64,000 nt of DNA, taken from assembly GCF_030730945.1 (NCBI RefSeq), contig NZ_JAVAMS010000003.1:248001-312000 (forward strand), written 5' to 3'. Every line of letters starts with the position of its first letter. Position 1 is the first letter of the stretch. Positions 45,574 to 54,000 of the stretch are shown piece by piece. Below the pieces are notes generated by a model. It saw only the letters and a list, made by a program, of their open reading frames with translations, had not been told where the DNA came from and made no database searches. This DNA is from Aurantiacibacter poecillastricola. GTDB taxonomy: Bacteria; Pseudomonadota; Alphaproteobacteria; Sphingomonadales; Sphingomonadaceae. The translations under genes and the position numbers were made by a program.

Positions 45574-45576
45574 TAA
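45490..45576 (+). CDS. Candidate 28-residue small ORF before the carbonic anhydrase
   Basis: An ATG at 45490 (or GTG 45487) opens a 28-residue frame: MSDRIGKPMLFRREIDLLQL followed by HRQMDEEE. It ends six bases before the carbonic anhydrase ATG, and its last codons contain the GAGGAG ribosome site of that gene. It is charged and has no signal peptide. No clear Shine-Dalgarno precedes it. It may be a leader peptide, a small protein or chance. It overlaps the hairpins of the leader. Confidence 0.35.
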   Translation: MSDRIGKPMLFRREIDLLQLHRQMDEEE

Positions 45577-45581
45577 TCGCA

Positions 45582-46316
45582 ATGACCACACGCAGGAATT
45601 TCATCGGCGGCCTCGGTGCCGCGGGCGCGGCAACACTTGTCGGCACCCAAGCTGCCTCGGCACAGGACAGTCGGGGCGGCCTGACTCCCGCGCCGCCAGC
45701 CACCGAACTCACCCCACAACAGGCCCTCGATCTGTTGCGTGAAGGCAATGACGCCTTCCTTCGCGGCGAGCAGACCAGCGTTCTCACCAGCGCGCAGCGG
45801 CGGCTGGAACTCGCTCGCGGACAATCGCCCTTCGCGGCCTATGTCACCTGCTCCGACAGCCGAGTGCCGCCCGAGCTGCTCTTCGGCCGCGGCCTGGGCG
45901 AGCTGTTTATCATCCGCAATGCCGGTAACACGGTGGATACGGTAGCGCTTGGCTCGATCGAATATGCAGTTGCTCAGCTGCAGACGCCGCTTGTCGTGGT
46001 GATGGGCCACGAAAGCTGCGGCGCGGTGGATGCGGCGACCAAGGTCGTCACCGAGAACGCGACGTTCCCCGGCTCGATCGGCCGGATGGTGGAGCCAATC
46101 ATCCCCGCCGTGCTGAGCGTCCAGAACGAGGAAGGCGACCTTCTTGATAACTCGGTGCGTGCCAATGTGCGGCGCGTGGTGGGCGATTTGCGCAACCATA
46201 GCGATCCCCTCCTGCTCGAACCGCAGCGGGAAGGCAGGCTGTGGGTCGTGGGCGCGTATTACGACCTCGACACCGGAGCCGTGGACTTCTTCGACCTGCC
46301 CGAAGGCGCCCACTAA
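45582..46316 (+). CDS. Beta-carbonic anhydrase, Tat-exported
   Basis: 244 residues. The N-terminus TTRRNFIGGLGAAGAATLVG is a twin-arginine signal, so the enzyme is likely folded in the cytoplasm and exported to the periplasm. The zinc ligands are Cys90, His143 and Cys146 (YVTCSDSRVPPE and GHESCGAVDA), with the Asp92-Arg94 dyad. It interconverts CO2 and bicarbonate. A GAGGAG ribosome site lies nine bases upstream within a structured leader. Confidence 0.94.
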   Translation: MTTRRNFIGGLGAAGAATLVGTQAASAQDSRGGLTPAPPATELTPQQALDLLREGNDAFLRGEQTSVLTSAQRRLELARGQSPFAAYVTCSDSRVPPELLFGRGLGELFIIRNAGNTVDTVALGSIEYAVAQLQTPLVVVMGHESCGAVDAATKVVTENATFPGSIGRMVEPIIPAVLSVQNEEGDLLDNSVRANVRRVVGDLRNHSDPLLLEPQREGRLWVVGAYYDLDTGAVDFFDLPEGAH

Positions 46317-46326
46317 AGCCATGCAC

Positions 46327-46354
46327 GGAGCCGGACTCGCTGGAGTCCGGCTCC
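46327..46354 (+). terminator. Perfect 12-bp terminator hairpin after the carbonic anhydrase
   Basis: GGAGCCGGACTC (46327-46338) pairs perfectly with GAGTCCGGCTCC (46343-46354) around a 4-base loop. It lies ten bases past the carbonic anhydrase stop. The following CTATTTAGG is only weakly T-rich. It probably separates this gene from the DUF2490 gene. Confidence 0.7.
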
Positions 46355-46375
46355 GGCTATTTAGGAGCGATCATC

Positions 46376-47035
46376 ATGTTCTACCGCATTTCTGCGGGCG
46401 TGGCCGTGTGCTCGATGGTCCTGTTTGCCGCGCCATCTGCCCATGCAAGTGACGAGGATTTCGAGCTGTGGCTCAATCCCGCCATCGCCTTCGACCTCGA
46501 TGAGGACACCGCCTTCGAACTGGAGACCGCCCAGCGCCTTCGCGATTCGGAAAATGGGCGGGCCGACACCTACTTTGTCCGCGCATGGCTGGCGCAGGAG
46601 CTTGCCGACAACGTAGCCCTCGCCGGTGCGGTCGAGAGGCGGATCAACGATGGCGGCAGCGACGAATTGCGCACGATGCAGCAACTCTCGACGTCTCATG
46701 GCATCCTTCGTACCCGCTTGCGTCTGGAGCAGCGCTTCGTCGAGGACAGGGGAGGGCGGATGGGTTTGCGTCTGCGCCCGCGCCTGGGCGTGAACGTGCC
46801 GCTGGCGGAGCGCCTCTCAGTTAAGGCCGACGCCGAACTGTTCTGGAACCTGCGGGCGACCGGTTCCGGGGGCGATACCGGCATCACCGGCCTTCGTACG
46901 CAGGTCGGGCTCGGCTACGCGCTGTCGGACAATCTCGACCTCGGCCTGACCTATCTGAGGCAGCAGGACTTCGAAGACGACGGCCCGGACGAAGTCGGCC
47001 ACGCTCCGCTGATCGGGCTGACCTACACGTTCTGA
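46376..47035 (+). CDS. DUF2490 domain-containing protein, probable outer-membrane beta-barrel
   Basis: 219 residues. A signal peptide (about residues 1-24, ending SAHAS) precedes alternating strands. Signatures are FELWLNPAIAFDLDED, TYFVRAWLAQELADN, LRTRLRLEQRF and LRPRLGVNVPL, with a C-terminal aromatic end, LIGLTYTF, typical of outer-membrane proteins. DUF2490 proteins are predicted small barrels of unknown role. I chose ATG 46376 after TTAGGAG. Confidence 0.8.
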   Translation: MFYRISAGVAVCSMVLFAAPSAHASDEDFELWLNPAIAFDLDEDTAFELETAQRLRDSENGRADTYFVRAWLAQELADNVALAGAVERRINDGGSDELRTMQQLSTSHGILRTRLRLEQRFVEDRGGRMGLRLRPRLGVNVPLAERLSVKADAELFWNLRATGSGGDTGITGLRTQVGLGYALSDNLDLGLTYLRQQDFEDDGPDEVGHAPLIGLTYTF

Positions 47036-47058
47036 AATGATGGGGGGACAAGGTCCAC

Positions 47059-47135
47059 TGGTCGGGAAGACAGGATTCGAACCTGCGACCCCCACACCCC
47101 CAGTGTGATGCGCTACCAGGCTGCGCTACTTCCCG
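47059..47135 (-). tRNA. tRNA-Pro (GGG anticodon)
   Basis: 77-base tRNA on the minus strand. Acceptor CGGGAAG pairs with CTTCCCG, and CCA is encoded. The anticodon loop CTGGGGG gives GGG, with stem TCACA/TGTGG. D- and T-arms (GCGCAGCCTGGTAGCGC, GCAGGTTCGAATCCTGT) are as in the tRNA-Pro(TGG) gene above. The 47136-47310 gap beyond it holds no gene and probably the yajC promoter. Confidence 0.95.
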
Positions 47136-47310
47136 AGACCAGTGGAGAGCGGGCCTATAGTTGGGCATGACGGTGATGGCAACCACCTCGATTGCCTCAA
47201 TTTGCCAATGCTGCTAGGCGCGCCACCAACGTGCCTGGGAGGGTGCGACTTGAACCTCGCCATACGCTCTCCAATCTTCTGGTTTTCTTGTTCGGGATGG
47301 ACCTCGACTG

Positions 47311-47631
47311 ATGCTTGATATCCTTGCCGCCGCCGCTGCCGGTGATGCCCCTCCGGGCTGGCTGCAGTTTCTGCCGATTGTCGGCATGATCCTCATTTTC
47401 TGGTTCCTGCTGTTCCGCCCGCAGATGAAGCGCGCGAAGGAACACCAGGAAAAGGTCGCCAGCCTGAAGAAGAACGACCAGGTCGTGACGGCCGGCGGTG
47501 TGGTGGGCAAGGTCACCAAGGTCGACGATACCTATGCCGAGATCGAGATTGCGCAGGGCACCCGGATCAAGGTGGTGAAAAGCACCATCGGCGACATCCT
47601 GAAGCCGGGCGGCAAGCCCGCAAACGACTGA
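47311..47631 (+). CDS. yajC: Preprotein translocase subunit YajC
   Basis: 106 residues. One membrane helix (LPIVGMILIFWFLLF) is followed by the family motif RPQMKRAKEHQEKVASLKK. QVVTAGGVVGKVTKVDD completes the soluble part. YajC associates with SecDF. It is the first gene of yajC-secD-secF, 26 bases before secD. Confidence 0.95.
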   Translation: MLDILAAAAAGDAPPGWLQFLPIVGMILIFWFLLFRPQMKRAKEHQEKVASLKKNDQVVTAGGVVGKVTKVDDTYAEIEIAQGTRIKVVKSTIGDILKPGGKPAND

Positions 47632-47657
47632 CGAAGCGCTTCAGGTAGACACGCACG

Positions 47658-49268
47658 ATGCTGGATTTTCCCCTCTGGAAGCGGATTTCGCTGTGGGCCA
47701 TTACCTTGGCGCTGGCGCTGCTCGCGATTCCCTCCATAGCCTCGCTGACGGGCACCGATTTGCCCGACTGGGCGCAGGGCCCGGAGGTCAATCTCGGGCT
47801 GGACCTTGCCGGTGGCAGCCACATCCTGCTCGAGGCCGATCCCGCGCAGGTCGCGGCGCAGCGGCTCGAATCGATGGAAGAGTCTGTTCGGCAGGAACTG
47901 CGTGACGCCGATCCGCGAATCAGCATCGGCGATGTATCCACAGCCGACGGGCGTCTATCCTTCATGCTGGAAGACGCCAGCGAACTGGACCGTGCGCGGG
48001 AGATCCTGACGCCTCTCATCAATGGTACCGGACTGGTGCGCGAGTGGGACCTGTCGGTTGTCGACGGCAACCGCATGGTGCTCTCGCAGACGGAGCAGGG
48101 CCTCGACCAGGCGGTGTCAGACGCAATGGAATCGGCCACCGACGTGGTGCGTCGCCGGATCGACGATCTGGGCACGCGTGAGCCGACCATCCTTCGTCAA
48201 GGCGACAATCGCATCGTCGTGCAGGTACCCGGCCTTGAGGATCCCCAGCAGTTGAAAGATCTGCTCGGTCAGACTGCACGGCTCGAGTTCAAGCTGGTCG
48301 CGCCCAACTTCCAGTTCGAACTGACCGAGGAGGAAGCCCGCGAGCGAGCACCGCCCGGAACGGAATTCGTGCCTTATTCCGAGGAAGCGGCCCCTGCCCA
48401 GGGCGTCGGCATGGTGGTGGAGCGGCTTGGCGGTATCCGCGGTGACAGCCTGACGGGCGCTCAGCAGACTTTCGATTCGCAAACCAACGAACCGGTGGTC
48501 GGCATCCAGTTCGACGCGCAGGGCGGCGCGCGCTTCGCCCAGCTTTCCACCGAGAATACCGGGCGTCGCTTCGCCATTATCCTCGATGACGAGGTCATTT
48601 CCGCGCCGACATTCAACGAGCCGATCCTTTCGGGCAGTGCGCAGATTTCCGGCGGCTTCACGACCGAAACGGCAAATGCGCTGGCGATCACACTGCGCTC
48701 GGGTGCATTGCCGGTGGATCTCACCATCATCGAGGAACGCACCGTCGGACCGGACCTTGGCCGCGATTCCATCGTGGCGGGCGCCGTCGCGATGGGCATC
48801 GGCTCGATCCTGGTGGTGGCGCTGATGATCGGAACCTATGGGCGCTTCGGCGTCTATGCGACGATCGCGCTGGCGTTCAACGTGCTCATGGTGCTGGGCA
48901 TCATGGCCTTCATGAACACCACGCTCACTCTTCCCGGCATCGCCGGTTTCGTGTTGACCGTGGGTGCGGCTGTCGACGCCAACGTCCTCATCAACGAGCG
49001 CATCCGCGAGGAACGCCGACGTGGAAGGCGCGTGGTGGCAGCGGTCGAGAATGGATACAAGGAAGCCAGTCGCGCCATCTACGATGCCAATGTCACCAAC
49101 TTCATTGCCGGTGTGCTGCTGTTCCTGTTCGGCAGCGGCCCGATCCGCGGCTTCGCCGTAGTGTTGATCATCGGCCTGTTCACCTCGGTCTTCACCGCGG
49201 TTACGCTCACCCGGATGTGGGTCGCCGGATGGCTGCGCGACAAGCGCCCCTCCGAGATCCACGTGTAA
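47658..49268 (+). CDS. secD: Protein translocase subunit SecD
   Basis: 536-residue RND-type membrane protein that uses the proton gradient to pull proteins through SecYEG. The first helix (ISLWAITLALALLAIPSI) is followed by NLGLDLAGGSHILLE. The large periplasmic P1 domain has VVRRRIDDLGTREPTILRQG. The C-terminal helices include VDLTIIEERTVGPDLGRDSI and VGAAVDANVLINERIREE, the SecD-F family signature. It is adjacent to secF. Confidence 0.97.
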   Translation: MLDFPLWKRISLWAITLALALLAIPSIASLTGTDLPDWAQGPEVNLGLDLAGGSHILLEADPAQVAAQRLESMEESVRQELRDADPRISIGDVSTADGRLSFMLEDASELDRAREILTPLINGTGLVREWDLSVVDGNRMVLSQTEQGLDQAVSDAMESATDVVRRRIDDLGTREPTILRQGDNRIVVQVPGLEDPQQLKDLLGQTARLEFKLVAPNFQFELTEEEARERAPPGTEFVPYSEEAAPAQGVGMVVERLGGIRGDSLTGAQQTFDSQTNEPVVGIQFDAQGGARFAQLSTENTGRRFAIILDDEVISAPTFNEPILSGSAQISGGFTTETANALAITLRSGALPVDLTIIEERTVGPDLGRDSIVAGAVAMGIGSILVVALMIGTYGRFGVYATIALAFNVLMVLGIMAFMNTTLTLPGIAGFVLTVGAAVDANVLINERIREERRRGRRVVAAVENGYKEASRAIYDANVTNFIAGVLLFLFGSGPIRGFAVVLIIGLFTSVFTAVTLTRMWVAGWLRDKRPSEIHV

Positions 49269-49283
49269 GGGGAGGGATCCATC

Positions 49284-50261
49284 ATGAAACTGCTCAAGCT
49301 CGTCCCCGAAAATACCAATATTCGCTTCCTCAAATGGCGGGTGCCTTTCTACGTGGTCAGCCTGTTGCTGATCGCAGCCAGCTGGGCGCTGGTGATGACG
49401 AAGGGCCTCAATTACGGGGTGGACTTTGCGGGGGGACAGGAAATCACCGGTACTTTCGTGGAGGAACAGGATGCCCCCGTGGGTGAACTGCGGGATACTC
49501 TGAGTACTCTTGGCCTCGGCGAACCCGTGATCCAGCGCTTCGGTGAGGCGAACCAGGTTTCCATCCGTGTCCGCCTGCCGGAAAGCGCCGAGGGCGATCC
49601 TGCCGCGGCCAACCGTATCGCCAACCGCATCATCGACACGGTCACTGCCGAGCATGCGGATTTCCGCGTGGATTCGAACAACACCGTATCGGGGAAGGTC
49701 TCGGGCGAATTCCGCCAGACTGCGATCTACGCCCTGCTATTCGCCATGCTGGCGATTGCCGCTTACATCTGGATCCGCTTCGAGTGGCAGTTCGGCGTCG
49801 GCGCGCTGTTCGCGCTGTTCCACGACGTCTCGCTGACGCTGGGCATGTTCGCCCTGTTCCAGCTCGAATTCAGCCTGCAGATCATCGCGGCAATCTTGGC
49901 GATCATCGGCTACTCGCTGAACGATACCATCGTCGTCTACGACCGCATTCGCGAGAACCTGAAAAAATATCGCAAGATGCCGCTGCCCGAACTGCTCGAC
50001 CTTTCGGTGAACGAGACGCTTGCACGTACCGTCATGACCTCGCTCACCCTCTTGGTCGCTCTGCTGCCGCTGTTGTTCTTCGGCCCGGCGAGCCTGTTCG
50101 GCATGGTCGCCGCGATCGTGCTCGGCGTGTTCGTGGGTACCTATTCCTCGGTTTACATGGCTGCACCGATCCTGGTCTGGCTCGGTGTTACCAGCGACAG
50201 CTTCGTGCCCGAGGAAAGCGTGGCCGACCGTCAGGAAAAGAAGGCGCGGGGCGAAATCTGA
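49284..50261 (+). CDS. secF: Protein translocase subunit SecF
   Basis: 325-residue partner of SecD. The motif LNYGVDFAGGQEITG is in the first periplasmic loop. Helices in the second half contain RFEWQFGVGALFALFHDVSL and AIIGYSLNDTIVVYDRIREN, the family signature. It begins 15 bases after secD with AGGGGAGG upstream. Confidence 0.97.
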   Translation: MKLLKLVPENTNIRFLKWRVPFYVVSLLLIAASWALVMTKGLNYGVDFAGGQEITGTFVEEQDAPVGELRDTLSTLGLGEPVIQRFGEANQVSIRVRLPESAEGDPAAANRIANRIIDTVTAEHADFRVDSNNTVSGKVSGEFRQTAIYALLFAMLAIAAYIWIRFEWQFGVGALFALFHDVSLTLGMFALFQLEFSLQIIAAILAIIGYSLNDTIVVYDRIRENLKKYRKMPLPELLDLSVNETLARTVMTSLTLLVALLPLLFFGPASLFGMVAAIVLGVFVGTYSSVYMAAPILVWLGVTSDSFVPEESVADRQEKKARGEI

Positions 50262-50289
50262 GCGAAGCATTTTCGCACGGACGGCACCG

Positions 50290-51465
50290 TTAGATAAGTC
50301 CGGCGTAGTATTGTGCGAGGGCCGCGGCATTGGCTTCCCAGCTGAACCCGGTCGCGGCCCGCGCAACCTGTTCAGGCTCGTATCTTGCGGCAAATATCTC
50401 GCGCACGCCTTTTACGATCGCACCTACTTCGCGTGGCACGATGCGCCCGGCTTCGGGTGTCGTCACGAGTTCACGTGCTCCGCCTGCATCCGTGATCACC
50501 AGCGGCGTTCCGCAGGCGAGCGACTCGACCCAGGCATTGGCGAGGCCTTCGCTGGCAGATGGCAGCACCATCCCGTCGGCTGCCGAGAGCACGACCGGAA
50601 GAACGCCGTGATCGAGATTGCCCAGAAAGTGCACCCGGTGCGGGACGTCGAGTTCGAAGGCTAGCTCTTCCAGGGCTTCGCGATCACCGCCTGAACCTAC
50701 AAGCACGAGATGCGTGTTCTCGAGGCTCACCAGGGCGCGAATGGCGAAGTGCTGGCCCTTGCGTGGAATGAGTGCGCCGACGGTTGCAAGGAGGCGCTCG
50801 TCATCGCGCAGCCTGACGTTGAATTCCTCGGCCAGTTGCAACCTGCTTCTGTCGCGATCGCGAGGGTGGAACAGGTGACGATCAAGGCCGGTGTAATGCA
50901 CAGTGATCTTGCGGCCCGGCAGTCCGAGCGAGATCATCTCGCGCTTCAAGGCCTCGCTCACCGCCAGCAGCCCCGCGGCCTGCAGGGAAGCGGTTTTCAT
51001 TTTCCGCAGCGCATAAGCCTTGTGACCCCAATGCGAGATGTCCGCGCCGCGCGCCTTGATCGAGAGGGGCAGGCCGAGGTCCCGCGCGATTTCCGCCGCC
51101 GCGGGCCCATCCGGGTAGAAGAACTGCGCATCGACGAGATCGAAAGGCTCCCGCTCGTGCAATTGCCGCGCGAGGGGCAGAACGGCCCTTACGATCATGG
51201 CGGGATTGAACGGCCCGCCCACGGCCGGGATCAGTGTGAAGCGCGGTCGCCGGACGTCGACACCGCCTTCCTCGCCGGAAATCGCGGCATCGGCGAGCGC
51301 CTTGTACCGGCCCATCGGTACGGGCGGGACGCCGATGGGATTGACCACCGTCACATCCCAGTCTCCGCGAGCGGCCAGCGCCTCCATCTGCCGGGCGACG
51401 AAGGTTCCGAAACGCGGCGCATGAGCGTTGGGATAGAGCGTGGCGATGGACAGAACGCGGGGCAT
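50290..51465 (-). CDS. Glycosyltransferase family 4 protein
   Basis: 391-residue GT-B fold enzyme. The donor-site motif is visible: GALIPRKGQHFAIRAL (phosphate-contacting loop) and PSASEGLANAWVESLACGTP, the E(x7)E motif of retaining GT4 enzymes. The N-terminal acceptor domain has GTFVARQMEALAARG and ARGADISHWGHKAY. It probably adds a sugar to an extracellular polysaccharide or lipid-linked glycan; no polysaccharide operon is adjacent. It stops 28 bases from secF, convergent. Confidence 0.88.
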   Translation of the reverse strand: MPRVLSIATLYPNAHAPRFGTFVARQMEALAARGDWDVTVVNPIGVPPVPMGRYKALADAAISGEEGGVDVRRPRFTLIPAVGGPFNPAMIVRAVLPLARQLHEREPFDLVDAQFFYPDGPAAAEIARDLGLPLSIKARGADISHWGHKAYALRKMKTASLQAAGLLAVSEALKREMISLGLPGRKITVHYTGLDRHLFHPRDRDRSRLQLAEEFNVRLRDDERLLATVGALIPRKGQHFAIRALVSLENTHLVLVGSGGDREALEELAFELDVPHRVHFLGNLDHGVLPVVLSAADGMVLPSASEGLANAWVESLACGTPLVITDAGGARELVTTPEAGRIVPREVGAIVKGVREIFAARYEPEQVARAATGFSWEANAAALAQYYAGLI

Positions 51466-51473
51466 CGGCTCGC

Positions 51474-52046
51474 CTAGAGTTTTCTCACCAGCATTTCCGC
51501 GACGGCCAGCCAGGCCGGGTTGTCGATCACGATCTGGCGCTGCCCGATGCCCGGCGGCAGGAGACCCACCATGCTACCGCGCCGGTCGATCAGGCGACCG
51601 AATGCAAAGCGCCCGCCGGAACGCGGTGCGAGGACGTCCCGGTTGACGAGCTTGGCGGCATCGTCGGGTGGGACCTGTCGCATCCAGAGCTGGTCGCCGC
51701 TGCGATACTCGCCTTGCCCGGTTTCGATGGAGAGGCAGACCAATGCCGCCCCGTCCACCAACTCGGTCGGCAGGATCGCGTCGCGCGGGGTGGATAGGCT
51801 TTCGGCGCCCGCATCGGTCAATTTCGCGATTATGCGAGGTTGTTCGTGATCCTCGCGTTTAACCAGTGTTTCGGGTTCGACGGCAAGGGCTGCACCAATT
51901 CGGTTCATCCATGCGAGCGACAAGTTGCGCATCCCGGTTTCGAGACGGCCGATCGTTTGTGCAGTAGTTGGCGGATCGCATGCGGCGGCAACCTCGGCCA
52001 GGGTCATGCCCTTTTGCTTGCGAATGTCGCGAATGCGATTGATCAT
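51474..52046 (-). CDS. XRE family transcriptional regulator with S24-like C-terminal region
   Basis: 190 residues. The HTH at about residues 4-55 reads INRIRDIRKQKGMTLAEVAA and TAQTIGRLETGMRNLSLAWM. The C-terminal half (ALVCLSIETGQGEYRSGDQL, then GGRFAFGRLIDRRGSM) resembles the S24 repressor sensor fold, but the catalytic Ser and Lys of LexA are not obvious. It may be a non-cleaving repressor. It lies eight bases from the GT4 gene on the same strand. I chose ATG 52046; an in-frame GTG nearby is possible. Confidence 0.8.
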   Translation of the reverse strand: MINRIRDIRKQKGMTLAEVAAACDPPTTAQTIGRLETGMRNLSLAWMNRIGAALAVEPETLVKREDHEQPRIIAKLTDAGAESLSTPRDAILPTELVDGAALVCLSIETGQGEYRSGDQLWMRQVPPDDAAKLVNRDVLAPRSGGRFAFGRLIDRRGSMVGLLPPGIGQRQIVIDNPAWLAVAEMLVRKL

Positions 52047-52087
52047 GCGAACGGCAACTCCAACTAACCGATCTGGTTTTAAAAACA

Positions 52088-52096
52088 CTTTCCTAC
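52088..52096 (-). promoter_or_regulatory. TGTAGGAAA motif upstream of the XRE gene
   Basis: On the minus strand GCTGTAGGAAAGTG lies 42-50 bases before the XRE ATG. The core matches the copies at 38538 and 16387 and resembles the TGTAGGA repeats before the S24 repressor at 104 and 128. Autoregulation by this XRE protein is a plausible inference. Confidence 0.4.
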
Positions 52097-52160
52097 AGCC
52101 GATTCGATTTTGCAAGGCGCCGAGCCGCGAAAATGTGGACGCAGGCGCAAGGGAAAGAGC

Positions 52161-52637
52161 ATGAACAATCGCAAGCTGGCCGAACGCGAACTCACGAAGG
52201 AGGGCCCTCGTCGCAAGGGCGGGACGCCCAGGCGAGGGCGTAGCGTCACGGTCAATCTTGCCGAAAGCCCGCTTGGCTGGCTGCACGCTCATGGCCATCT
52301 CGAGGATCGCCTGTTCGATGCGGGCGAGCGCCTGCGCGCAGATTACGAGCGCGCGCAGCTGGCACCGAGCGTTACGATGCGGTGGGACCCGGTGCGGGTG
52401 AAGGGCAGTGGCGGCGAGGGACTTACGCCTGGCGAGAGACAGATCGCCGCGCGACAGCGATTCGATGGCGCCCTCCGGCAAGCCGGGCGCGGTCTCGAAG
52501 ACATCCTGTGGCGCGTCGTCTGCGCGGGCGAGACATTGCCCGTTGCGGAAAAGGCGCTGGCCTGGCCCGCGCGTAGCGGGAAGCTGGTTCTGAAACTGGC
52601 GCTCGACCGGGTGGCCGATTTCTACCGCATCACTTGA
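52161..52637 (+). CDS. DUF6456 domain-containing protein
   Basis: 158 residues. After a basic N-terminus (KEGPRRKGGTPRRGRSVTVN) comes the conserved core SPLGWLHAHGHLEDRLFDAG, then AGERLRADYERAQLAPSVTM. LTPGERQIAARQRFDGALRQ and ILWRVVCAGETLPVAEKALA follow, ending in LKLALDRVADFYRIT. The pattern suggests a helical DNA- or regulator-binding domain common in alphaproteobacteria; the function is unknown. I chose ATG 52161, preceded by GGGAAAG. Confidence 0.8.
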   Translation: MNNRKLAERELTKEGPRRKGGTPRRGRSVTVNLAESPLGWLHAHGHLEDRLFDAGERLRADYERAQLAPSVTMRWDPVRVKGSGGEGLTPGERQIAARQRFDGALRQAGRGLEDILWRVVCAGETLPVAEKALAWPARSGKLVLKLALDRVADFYRIT

Positions 52638-52649
52638 CCATGGCGGACC

Positions 52650-53891
52650 CTAGCCGAAGAGCCCGCGCAGCCAGCTCGTGAACCTTGCCCAGAGCGAGGT
52701 GTTGTGCGGGACCTCATCGGACGCCTCCTCGCGCTCCTTGATCAATTTAGCGCGAAGTGAATTGCTCTGTCCGTCGGCCAGCGCGTTGAGCGTGCGACCC
52801 CGGGTATTGCTGGCATACATGAAGGCGTAGCCGTCGACCGGCTCCTCATCGATCTCGGTATAATGCGAACCGTCCTCAGCTTCGGCGACAGGCGAAGTTT
52901 CCGGGTCCGGCTCCAGATCGGTGTCATGTTCAAAATCGTGAAAGCCCGTATCCGGTGCCTCGTCCTCGCGAGAATAGACATCGAACGAGTTTTCGTGTGG
53001 TTCGTCCTCCGCGAAAGCGTCGGTAGCCGGTTCGGTATCTGCGGCGACGAAGTTCTCGGGCTGCACGCTGTAACGGAGCGGCCCTTCCGGAAAATCGAGG
53101 AAAGGCGCGTCGCCGAAGGGGTTGCGTGCGGCCTTCGATAGTCCGTCGGAATGCTCTTCGAACTCCGCTACGGGGTCCGTCTCCGAAGTGATGTCCGAGG
53201 GCTCATCCGGCATGGCCAATTCAGCGGGCTCGGGGTCCGGCGCTTCCGGCTCGTCATCGATCGGGTGCGCATTGGTAATGCCGAGCGACTGATCGAACGG
53301 GCTGACATAGGGATTCGCCGGTTCTTCCTCGGTCTCGAACCGGATGGGCGGGGTGCCGAAATCGGTCTGGAAATCGGATGCAGCTTCGCCGGAGCGGGGG
53401 TCTTCGAGCGTGGCTTTGCCTTCCGCCGAGGCGCGTTCGGCTTCTTCCTCGCTGGAAAGCTCCTCTTCGGATTTCAGGGGCAGCCGTGGGAAGATGCGCT
53501 GTTCGATGTCCAGCCCTTCGAGCTGAGCGGCGATCGCCGCATCGTCGATGTCGTCGGCAGCCTGGCGGGCGGCGGAAACGCGCAGCATATCTCCGGCGGC
53601 GGCGATGACGTCCGTATCGTCGTCTGCTTCGTCGGTCTCGCCCTTGTCTTCCGGTTCGGCCGAGTCCCTGTTCATCGGGACGAGGCCGAGGACGGCAGCA
53701 GGCCTCGAGGGACGCTGGATCTCTTCGCCCAGCATTTCGGCTGAAGCTTCCTGGAACAGGGCGTGAGCCTTTTCCAGTTCCTCGGGCGCCAGCACCAGTA
53801 CCGGCTTTTTCTTGAATTTGCGCGGACCACCAAGGCCTTCGAGGCTGCCATAGGCGGGCCCCTCGGCATTCGCCGCCGACGAGGTTATCAT
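52650..53891 (-). CDS. Long acidic protein of unknown function
   Basis: 413 residues, not recognised. The N-terminal part has LGGPRKFKKKPVLVLAPEEL and a helical block EKAHALFQEASAEMLGEEIQ. The middle, about residues 70-340, is very acidic (Glu and Asp rich, e.g. DKGETDEADDDTDVI) and probably disordered. The C-terminal end is short, basic and amphipathic (LWARFTSWLRGLFG), like a membrane-binding helix. There is no signal peptide. I chose ATG 53891 because GGAGG lies five bases upstream; an ATG at 53933 in frame is possible. Confidence 0.65.
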   Translation of the reverse strand: MITSSAANAEGPAYGSLEGLGGPRKFKKKPVLVLAPEELEKAHALFQEASAEMLGEEIQRPSRPAAVLGLVPMNRDSAEPEDKGETDEADDDTDVIAAAGDMLRVSAARQAADDIDDAAIAAQLEGLDIEQRIFPRLPLKSEEELSSEEEAERASAEGKATLEDPRSGEAASDFQTDFGTPPIRFETEEEPANPYVSPFDQSLGITNAHPIDDEPEAPDPEPAELAMPDEPSDITSETDPVAEFEEHSDGLSKAARNPFGDAPFLDFPEGPLRYSVQPENFVAADTEPATDAFAEDEPHENSFDVYSREDEAPDTGFHDFEHDTDLEPDPETSPVAEAEDGSHYTEIDEEPVDGYAFMYASNTRGRTLNALADGQSNSLRAKLIKEREEASDEVPHNTSLWARFTSWLRGLFG

Positions 53892-54000
53892 GGCGTCCTC
53901 CGAGCGCAGAGCGGAACTGTAAGCATTGCCCATGAAGCGTCTTTTCACCGTGTTTGGTGCAAACGGTATGAGCAAAATTGGTTAACGCAAATTTACCGCC

